64,000 nucleotides of DNA from Theobroma cacao (taxonomy: Eukaryota; Streptophyta; Magnoliopsida; Malvales; Malvaceae). Where the stretch lies: the NCBI RefSeq assembly GCF_000208745.1, contig NC_030854.1, positions 7,144,432 to 7,208,431 on the forward strand, given 5' to 3'. Position numbers and translations under genes: made by a program. Positions 55,964 through 64,000 of the stretch are shown here, piece after piece (within the stretch, counting starts at the first letter, position 1; each line of letters begins with the position of its first letter). The notes beneath the pieces are model-generated. The model searched no databases and was not told the origin of the DNA. It saw only the letters and a list, made by a program, of their open reading frames with translations.

Positions 55964-58900
55964 CGACTTCCCGATTGACACTCATTATCCGGAATGCCAA
56001 CCGAAACCCTGCAAGGCGTACATATCAATTTTTTTCCTTTCCTGTGAGCAATCGTTGTTAAATATCGAGTTTTTAGAGAATATACACTATTTTAGATAAA
56101 AAACAATCAAAATAATATTTTCGCCACACAGGGGTGTTTTGGTCATTTTTCTATCAAAAATTTCGAAACTGGCTAAAACATAATATACAAGTACAAACCA
56201 CATAATTCATATTCAAAATGAGTTTAAAAGTCTAAAATCTTCATTTAAAATGAAATTACGGTTACTTGAATACCATAAGAAAATAAAAGAAATATTAAGG
56301 GAAATATTCTATTTTCTTATAAAACAATATTTATAGAGTTATACGTGAATAATTTTTATAGCGTAAAAGCTAAATAAATTTATACATACTGAAATAAAGT
56401 AAGCCAAAATATTTAATTTAATTTACAATAACAAGAGGGCCCCCGAACAAACAAAAGTAAAGAGGACTGTGAACCTACGGTTTGGAAAATGCAGATGCAA
56501 TGGTAGTCCTCGATGAGATCAGCTATCTACAGTCTATACTGAACCTGAAATGGGTGGAAAGGAGTTGGGTGAGATTTTGCAATCCCAATGAGTAAACAGA
56601 CATTATCATAAATATCTAAAGGCGAGTAAAATGGAGGCAAGTTTAAACAACAAATTTCAACCCATTTCATAATGTTTTCAATTTATTTCTTAAACCATAA
56701 AATATTTGTAATTTACCAAAACAGTTGTTAAGGCTTATGTCTTTTATTAAAACAAGGCTCAAGCCAAAACTAATCCTCGGGGATACCTTGGCCGAGGCAT
56801 CTAACCGAGTCCGCCAAGGGTGTTAAAATATTCACACGTGAAACACATTTTTATTTTTAAAACCAGCCGTTCCTTGGCGTTGGCCGAGTTACACATTCAC
56901 GTGGGGGTTCGACGTGAAGTGAGCTCTAATACTACCCCGGGAGTTACCCTCCTCGCCTCTACAACCGGAGTAACTATATAACTGGGTTTACCGTGCCCCT
57001 CTAATAGGCAGTCCACGGAAACCCGTCACTGCAGTGACTAACCCACCAATTTTAATAAAATTTCGACAGTATAACGTGGCTTTTATTTATTTATCCAGCC
57101 TGCATAGTAAAAACAACTTACATAAATTTCCCAATGCACTCACAAAATATAGCCACATATACTCATTTCTCATAAGCCATTCCTAGGAAAATATATATTT
57201 TTCAAGTCAATTTGCAGCCTCCAATTACTCAATTTCATAATCAATACAATATATTTTTATTTGTCACATTTATTCCTAAAACATCAAAAATCCCGTTTTA
57301 ATCTCGTTTTCATTTCATAAAATACATAAAGGGCATTTAAAAATAAACTCTAGATAATTTACAATAATAATAAGTTTACTCACCGTTTGTACAAACTAAA
57401 AGCTTTCTAAGCGCCCCGATCACTACTCGTCGGGTACGACTTCTTTGCCTTTTCCGGAAGGCTCTCCTCCTAGACACATTACAAAAATTTACACAATTCA
57501 TCACATTGATGCTAAATCACTATATAATTAACTTAAATCCTATACTAATGCATGGTATGAAATGCAATAGCCTAAAACGGCTTAAATGCGGTATTAACCT
57601 ATTTTTGGCACTTTGCCCGATAAATTGCTAACGCGCTCCATTTTAGCTCTAAATCATCCCATTCTCTCTCCAACATTTCTAACCATTAAATATCAGCCAA
57701 TAACCTTCTAAAAACAACAAAATCAGCTCACTCCCTTCCTTGGAAAATTCGGCCAAAAATGGGACATTAACTCGGTTAATTTTCTACTTTGTTTTTCTAT
57801 CACGTTTAATCGTTTTTCATCATTTTCTCTTCATTTCCCTTAGAATAAAATCAATTCATCATCATTGTACAGCATTGAGCATCCAGCCAAGAGTGGGTAT
57901 TGTGAAAATTTCATGCTTTCTTGCCCAATTTAATTTCTATACACATTTAACTAACTAAAACTATCAATTTAACTAAAAATCAAAACCTAAAAATTCCAAA
58001 ATTCTCCCCCTTGAATTTCGGCCAGCACATGGTGTCACTCTTTGATCTCTCTCCTCAAGCATGCCCAATGGAAATAAAGGCATAGGAAAGGTAGAAATCA
58101 AGCTAAAATCGAAAAATCTTACCGTTAGACGCGTAAACGGACGAAATTCGCGATATCCCCTTTGAATTTTCTTGTTTCTCTTTGGTTTTTATTTTTTTCT
58201 TCCTTTTCTCCCTATTTCCTCTCTTGTTCTTCCTTATGGCCGGCCAGCACTTAAAATGGGGTTTAAATGGGCTGCCTTTTCATTAAAATAATATTATATC
58301 ATTAAAAAAATACCACGTGTCACTTTCCCATTGGCCCATTTTTAAAATTTCATCCATTTGTTTCCAAATTTTCACCATACACTTGTCCCATATATTTATA
58401 GCTTAGATAAAATTCTCAGACTTATCCAAAGTCTCGGTGGAGTAATTTTTAAAATTTACACTTTTGCCCCTGTAAAAGTGAAAAATTACATTTTTGCCCA
58501 AAAAACTAAAAAATTACCCATAGACATATTTTTCATCCCTTATACTTATACCATTCTCCAATTTGTCAAATTTGATCTAAATTCTCTCAAAATCTTAAAT
58601 TTTATCCTCGGATGGCAAAATTACGATTTTTGCCCTTACACTCCAAAAATCACCAGAATTAAACTTTTTCACTTCCTATCATTAAATTATACTCTAAATA
58701 GTTAATCTTGGTCAAAAACTTCACTCCATGATCAAATTATTATCTTAGCTGGCAAAATGACGATTTTTGCCCCTGAACATCAAAATTTTCGATTTTACCC
58801 CAAATGAACCCTCGAACTCCGAACAATCATTTTTAGTCATTCCTTGACTATAAAATATTAAATTTCATCCTATAATTCCTATTTGAACTAGTTCGAGGTT

Positions 58901-59029
58901 AAATCAATTTAAGTGTATCGTTAGGTATAATATCGGGTTTCGTCTATTATTAGGTGCTTTTCCTAGCATAATAACATGGTACTTAGTGCATGTATGTTAT
59001 GACATGTGTTTATAGTGTCAGGTTTTACA
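55964..59029 (-). repeat. LTR2 of tandem chromovirus array (shared LTR)
   Basis: It is 3066 bp and nearly identical to LTR1. The right end ...GGTTTTACA is intact and followed by the polypurine tract of the second unit. The left end lacks the terminal 42 bases that LTR1 has (50638-50679) and is fused at CGAC to pol of the first unit. It therefore serves as 3' LTR of the right-hand unit and truncated 5' LTR of the left-hand one. Confidence 0.9.
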
Positions 59030-59045
59030 GCTCTACCCCTCTAAA
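59030..59045 (-). promoter_or_regulatory. polypurine tract of second unit
   Basis: The reverse complement of GCTCTACCCCTCTAAA, purine-rich and adjacent to LTR2. The equivalent before LTR1 is at 53776-53790. Confidence 0.75.
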
Positions 59046-59458
59046 AAAAAAATTTGACCTTAAAATTTCAGTTACTAGATTCGATAAATAGATACGGGTA
59101 TTGGTTCCTCATCTGATGCTCTACTTCCCATGTCATTTCCTCCATTTGAGCACTTTTCCACAACACTTTGGCCATTGAAATACTCTTGTTCCTCAGTACT
59201 CTATCCTTTCGATCCAAGATACTCACAGGTTGCACCTCGAACTTCAAATCGTGATGCAACTCGATCGGAGGTGCTTCGAGGATTTGAGAGGGATCTGGTA
59301 CATATTTCATAAGCATGGGGACATAGAAAACGTTATGGATCCGATCTAACTCCGGAGGTAATTCTAACTATAAGCCACTGGTCCAATCCTTTCAATGATT
59401 CAGAATGGTCCAATATATCTCGGGTTGAGCTTTCCCCTCTTCGCAAATCGAATCACAC
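59046..59458 (-). pseudogene. chromovirus integrase C-terminus and chromodomain, second unit
   Basis: The frame from 59316 to 59068 reads [19 protein letters not shown], then [40 protein letters not shown] and a C-terminal YPYLF. This is the chromodomain that targets Tekay/Del elements to heterochromatin. The domain itself is intact here, and the Arg codon that became a stop in unit 1 is preserved. A 2-bp loss near 59371 (compared with unit 1 near 54117) shifts the frame upstream of it, so it is not joined in frame to integrase. Confidence 0.85.
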
Positions 59459-59542
59459 CTTTCATTATCCAATAAAACACCATAATTTATCATGATAGTA
59501 TAATAAATAAGATTTAATACTTCAAAGTATTCAAATTATTAC
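59459..59542 (-). other. 84-bp intron-like insertion in pol, copy 2
   Basis: Same position, same length and nearly the same sequence as 54207-54290, with the same GAAAGGT edges and GT...AG ends. One visible difference is AATAAATAAG versus AATCAATAAG. Confidence 0.75.
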
Positions 59543-60371
59543 CTTTCCAGGGAGAAACCTTAAGAAAAACTTTATCATCGATCTCAAACTCCAAGTCTTT
59601 TCTCCGTTTATCTTCATAGCTCTTTTGCCTATCCTGGGCTACCTTTAGCCTCTCTCGTATAACCTTGATCTTGTCATTAGTTAGATCGATCAATTCCACA
59701 CTCACTAGCTTCCTTTCACCTACTTCATCGCAACAGAGCGGAGTTCGGCACTTCCTTCCATACAAAGCCTCGTATGGTGCCATCCCAATACTAGACTAAA
59801 AACTGTTATTATACGCGAACTCCACCAATGGCAAATGTCTGTCCCAACTCCCAATAAAGTCAATGACACAAGCCCGTAACATATTCTCCAAGGTCTGAAT
59901 GGTCCTTTCGGATTGACCATCCGTCTGTGGGTGAAAAGCAGTACTAAATCTCAACTTAGTTCCAAGAGCTTCCTGAAATTTTGGCCAAAATCGAGAAGTA
60001 AATCGAGGGTCTTGATCTGACACAATAGTAACTGGAACTCCGTGTAATCTCACAATCTCATCTATATAAAGTTTCGCCAACTTCTCAATAAAATACGTGT
60101 TATGGATAGGCAAGAAATGAGCGGACTTAGTTAGTCTATCTACAATCACCCAAGTAGCATCCTTTCCACTTTGTGTCCACAGCAAACCCAATACAAAGTC
60201 CATAGTCACGTGTTCCCACTTCCATTCAGGAATCGGTAAAGGTTGAAGAGTATCTGACGATTTTTTATGCTCCGCCTTAATCTGTTGGCATGTGAGATAT
60301 TTCGCTACAAACTCTACTATGTCTCGTTTCATACCCGACCACCAATAACTTTCTTTAATGTTTCGATACAT
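59543..60371 (-). pseudogene. chromovirus integrase, second unit
   Basis: The zinc finger is partly kept: the second cysteine pair reads Y-L-T-C, with the first cysteine changed to tyrosine. The catalytic core shows [14 protein letters not shown] and the DGQSERTIQ glutamate block, all present. [11 protein letters not shown] is the family signature. MAPYEALYGRKCRTPL and the KVSPWKG segment follow. Breaks: a TAG between NNSF and SSIGMAP at 59793-59795, shared with unit 1, and a TAG at 60369-60371 in place of a lysine before [11 protein letters not shown]. The domain is otherwise open for 191 and 89 codons. Confidence 0.88.
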
Positions 60372-61643
60372 CTAGGTGCTTCTGGGATGTAAAGCATAGG
60401 TAGAAGAATGAGCTTCCTCCAAAATAGCTCGTCTCAACTGATCATCCTTAGGGACACAAATTCGGTCTCTAAGCATCAAAGTACCATCATCGTTGAGTCT
60501 AAACTCACTAGTTTCTCTATCTTGCAGCTTTTGAACTTCTTGTTTCAACCAATCATCAGATTTCAGTAATTCTCTGATCTGATTCAACAATGAAGGTCTT
60601 ACAACGAAACTAGCAAGTAGGGTTCCATCCTCACCATTATTCAATTGCATCCCTAGAGATTTCATCTCAAGTAACATCAAAAAATAAGAACTCCGAAGTG
60701 TTGCTAACGACGATGAGGATTTACGACTTAAGGCATCCACTACCACATTTGCCTTTCCCGGATGATAATCAATCACTAAGTCGTAATCCTTAATCAACTC
60801 CAACCATCGTCTCTGTCCCAAATTAAGCTCTTTCTGGGTTAGCAAATAGTTCAAGCTTCTATGATCAGTAAAAATCAGACAACGCTCACCATATAAATAA
60901 TGTCTCCAAATCTTCAATGCGAAGACTACTGCTACTAACTCTAAGTCATGAGTAAGGTAATTCGTCTCGTGCTTCTTCAACTGTTGGGAAGCATAAGCTA
61001 TTACTTTTTCATCTTGCATCAATACGCACCCTAATCCCAACTTAGATGCATCACTGTATACCACAAATTCTTTCCCATTAACAGGAAGTGTTAAGACGGG
61101 AGCGGAGGTTAACCGGTTCTTTAGCTCCCGAAATCGATTTTCACAAACATCATCCCACTCATACTTAACTCCTTTACGAGTCAAACGAGTCAGAGGAGCT
61201 GCTATCAAAGAAAATCCCTGAACAAATCTCCGATAATAACCAGCTAAGCCAAGGAAACTACGAATCTCAGTTACTGTTCTCGGTTGCTCCCATTGTAAGA
61301 TTGCCTCAATCTTCTTGGGATCGACATAAATTCCAGCTCCAGACACCATTTGTCCCAAGAAAACCACTTCCTTTAACCAGAATTCACATTTAGAAAACTT
61401 AGCATAGAGTTGTCTCTCACGCAAAGTTTGCAACACAATGCACAAATGGATAGCATGTTCATCATCATTCTTTGAATAAACCAGGATGTCATCTATGAAT
61501 ACTATCACAAACTTATCCAAGTGTGGATGGAACACCCTGTTCATAAGATCCATAAAAAATGCCTGGGCATTAGTCAAACAAAACGGCATCACCAGAAACT
61601 CATAATGCCCATAACGCGTCCTAAAAGCAGTCTTGGGTACATC
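60372..61643 (-). pseudogene. chromovirus RT palm/thumb and RNase H, second unit
   Basis: A 406-codon frame begins within the [22 protein letters not shown], then [14 protein letters not shown] with the F-I-D-D catalytic pair intact. [10 protein letters not shown] and [16 protein letters not shown] follow in the thumb and connection. RNase H shows [13 protein letters not shown], the [10 protein letters not shown] block and [10 protein letters not shown]. The usual A-D-A-L-S-R has V-D-A-L-S-R here. It ends in the linker to the integrase zinc finger (HPRST). Upstream it is separated from the first RT part by an in-frame TAG (Glu codon in the family) at about 61646. This is the best preserved part of the array. 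Confidence 0.9.
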
Positions 61644-62132
61644 CTACTCCTTAATCCTCAACTGATAGTACTTAGATCTTAAATCAATCTTAGAGAATAC
61701 CATAGCGCCTCGTAATTGATCAAAAAGATCATCTATCCGGGGTAAAGGATATTTATTCTTGATGGTCACTCGGTTCAGCTGACGGTAATCAATACACAAT
61801 CGAAGAGTGCCATCCTTCTTCTTGACAAATAGGACTGGTGCTCCCCAAGGAGAAATGCTAGGGTGAATGAAACCTTTATCCACTAAATCTTGCAATTGGA
61901 CTTTCAGTTCCTTCAACTCTGCCGAAGCCATTCTATATGGAGGGATAGAAATAGGTGCGGTACCCGGAAGTAAATCAATAGGGAACTCAAGCTCTCGATC
62001 AGGAGGCAGTCTCGGTAAATCATCAGGAAATACGTCAAGAAACTCACTTACTATTGGGAAATTCTCTAACTTAGGTTCCCCTTTTGAAGTATCAATCACA
62101 TATGCCAAATAAGCCGGATACCCTTTCTGCAC
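61644..62132 (-). pseudogene. chromovirus RT N-terminal part, second unit
   Basis: [20 protein letters not shown] is the conserved segment before the [42 protein letters not shown] and [20 protein letters not shown] are RT blocks 1-2, and [17 protein letters not shown] holds the first catalytic aspartate. The usual D-L-R-S-G-Y is D-L-R-S-K-Y. It stops at the TAG that separates it from the following 406-codon frame. Confidence 0.9.
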
Positions 62133-62690
62133 TAATTTCGATGCTTTGATGGCCTAGATTACACAGGACAGTAATACTCGACGTTCCCCTACAAACACAG
62201 TCTCTGCTCCCTCTGAATTTTGAATAACAACTTCCTTTCGAAAACAATCCACGTTCGCCCGATGTGCAGTTAACCAATCCATACCCAATATTAGATCAAA
62301 ATCCAAGATCTTTAGAGGAATTAAGTCACCCCTAAATTCTTCCTCGCCTACCCTTACCCCATAGTCTCTATAACAACTGTTTCTAACTAGCTTTTCTCCT
62401 AAAGGGCTGTGAATTACAATTTCTTCCTATAATGGTGACAGGTTTTTATCAGCAATTGATGCAAATGTGGTGCTCACATAAGACTTATCTGAGCCAGAAT
62501 CTATCAAAACATAAGCATCTTTATCAAATAAAGACATAGTACCTGTCACTGCTCCAAGTCGGACCCGTGCCTTATCTTCCATCACAGCGAAAACTCTTAT
62601 TGAGGTACGAGTCTGTGGTCTCGAAGGTGGATGTGCCAGGGTATTACTCTCCACACCGGAACGTATGGCCACTCCCTGTCTCAGTGGCAA
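62133..62690 (-). pseudogene. chromovirus protease, second unit
   Basis: The aspartic protease segment reads VLIDSGSDKSYVSTTFAS (active site D-S-G-S) at about 62465-62520. A stop follows at 62424-62426. The downstream strands (DLILGMDWLTAHRANVDC, about 62230-62300) are readable past it. A further TAG lies near 62153-62155. In related elements the protease is translated as part of one Gag-Pol frame. Here that frame is broken twice between protease and RT. Confidence 0.85.
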
Positions 62691-63921
62691 CCCAGAAGAA
62701 TCTCTTCTCTGCATATCAGTGCGAGCTGGTGAAGATGATGCAACTACCGTGGCTCGTCCTAACCGTGGGCAATTACTCCTAATATGACCCGTCTGTCCAC
62801 ATTGAAAACATCTTGTTGGCCCTCTACATAGCCCACTATGATAATTCCCAAAATTTTTGCATCGGTCAGAACCTCCGAAACTCTTCCAAGAACCAGTCAT
62901 AGCAGATATGCTAAACCTCAAAGGTCTCTGTTGTGATGGTGGAAATGGAAGTCGAGGAGATGTCGCGGAAACAAAAGTAGTACTCCCTGAAATCGTTGAG
63001 TCCTTGCCTTTTTTTACTAGCTGACTAGAAGACATACCAAGATTCCTCCTTTTTGCAAACTCAGTCTGAATCCTCCTATTCTCAGTCGCGAGCTTCTCAG
63101 CCCGTAAAGCCATCTGTACCACCTCATTATGTGGCTCCCTACCAGTCACTGTCATCTGCTCTCTAATCTCATTATAGAGCCCTTCCTCGAAATAACTGGC
63201 CTGATCCTGCTCAGATTTCACCAGATCCGGCACATATAACATCAACTCGTTAAAATGAGTCTTGTACTCCTCTACAGTTAGATTCCCCTGTTTCAAACTC
63301 AAAAATTCTCTCTTCTTTTCTTTCTGATGAAAATATGTGAAATACTGACCATCGAATTCCCTGAGAAAATTAGACCACGTCTGAGGAGTAGTGGAACGGG
63401 ACTTCACTGAATTCCACCAAGTACGAGCCCTCTTCTCTAATAATCTCGTAGCCACCATCAACTTCATGTCGTCGTCTAATCTCATATCAGAGAGTCTCTG
63501 AAACTTGATTAATCCAGTCCTTTGCCACAGTGGCATCCAACTCACCCGCGAAAGACACACAACCGAGCTGTCTAGCCTTCTTTAGCTTCTTGGAAATGGA
63601 TACATCCTGTACCGGTGGTGGAACTAAAGGAGTAACTGGTGGTACTATAGGTGGAACTTGACCAGTCTGAGCTCCACCAACCATTGCGGTAAAGAAAGCT
63701 GTCAATGCCTGTGCTGCCTCAGTAGTCATGGCGGGAATACCAGTAGGTGGCGGAGGAGGTAGAGGATGTGGAGGACTATCGACCTGCTCAGTAGCAAATG
63801 CTGCCTGAATTGTAGACGCAGTCGATTCTTCCCCTACTGCATCTAGTTGACGACGTTGGGAATGACCTCTTCCCCTCCCAACCGATCTAGTGAGAGGTGG
63901 GCGTCCGCGTCGAGGAGGCAT
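62691..63921 (-). pseudogene. chromovirus gag, second unit, frameshifted
   Basis: The start is MPPRRGRPPLTRSVGRGRGH (63921), with a basic N-terminus and proline-rich stretch, then KKLKKARQLGCVSFAGELDATVAKDWINQ. The frame ends at a TGA (about 63487) just where the text continues in the next frame as LSDMRLDDDMKLMVATRLLE. A single-base loss or gain near 63490-63505 explains this. The capsid core (RTWWNSVKSR, FDGQYFTYFHQKEKKREFLS, EEYKTHFNELMLYVPDL) is intact. The zinc knuckle C-F-Q-C-G-Q-T-G-H-I-R-S-N-C is a complete CX2CX4HX4C. This is the intact counterpart of the compressed gag at 24749. Confidence 0.9.
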
Positions 63922-64000
63922 AATAATCTATAAGAGAAAACGAGCAAGCTTAGGGAACCTTAGGCTCTATATGAAAATGCATGCATTCTATTCAACCTAA
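63922..64000 (-). other. untranslated leader of second unit, cut by window edge
   Basis: It matches 24665-24748 upstream of the other gag (for example the GAGCCTAAGGTT and TTCTCTTATAG-type stretch). The primer site and 5' LTR should lie about 100 bases beyond the window. Confidence 0.75.

Overview
The window looks like a gene-poor, heterochromatic stretch of a eudicot plant nuclear genome. It is AT-rich throughout, carries two assembly gaps (42366-42366+869 and 51058-51894), and almost all recognisable content is retrotransposon. I see no intact host gene, no rRNA and no functional tRNA. The motif repertoire (very long chromovirus-type LTRs, clusters of ATCGAT- and GTCGAC-centred palindromes) reminds me of Malvaceae such as cacao or its relatives, but that is a weak inference.

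Left part (1-17 kb). A decayed gag fragment of a Ty3/gypsy element lies on the minus strand (790-1760). A broken plant L1-type LINE on the plus strand (about 2.25-6.95 kb, resuming at 15403-15522) shows, in order, an ORF1-like tail, endonuclease, reverse transcriptase, zinc-binding region and RNase H. A short tRNA-like SINE with a 19-bp target duplication sits in its RT region. The RNase H region was split by a minus-strand solo LTR (6954-15397), which in turn holds a plus-strand solo LTR of the same family (7335-10573) and a minus-strand solo LTR of another family (11660-14199). A copia LTR with a perfect TGGTATCAGAGCC primer site and a dead gag follows (15523-16755).

Middle (17-45 kb). A minus-strand LTR remnant is interrupted by a minus-strand solo LTR (19279-31602, target duplication ACCCA), itself interrupted by a complete 9.5-kb plus-strand non-autonomous element (21642-31125, target duplication CATGT). 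That element has 2.9-kb LTRs, a shrunken but open gag and no pol. Next come another LTR remnant ending at 33927, a broken ORF resembling a plant transposon-protein domain with a copia-style LTR behind it, and a decayed copia gag-pol (37359-40970). Its 3' LTR is split by a solo LTR (41271-43985, target duplication ATAAA).

Right part (45-64 kb). Two diverged direct copies of a 1.75-1.9-kb unidentified segment (45307-47061 and 48097-50002) are followed by a palindrome-bearing MITE-like repeat. Then comes a minus-strand tandem chromovirus array, LTR1 - partial pol - LTR2 - nearly complete gag-pol, running off the right edge. Its pol copies belong to the Tekay/Del type (FIDD reverse transcriptase, HHCC and D-D-E integrase, C-terminal chromodomain). 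Its gag is the parent type of the shrunken gag at 24749, so the autonomous and non-autonomous partners of one family are both present.

The most unusual signals are: three LTR families that each carry a cluster of short perfect palindromes with a different core; an 84-bp GT-AG intron-like insertion at the same site in both chromovirus pol copies; the shared-LTR tandem array; the in-frame compressed gag; and head-to-head LTRs that could form long hairpin RNA.
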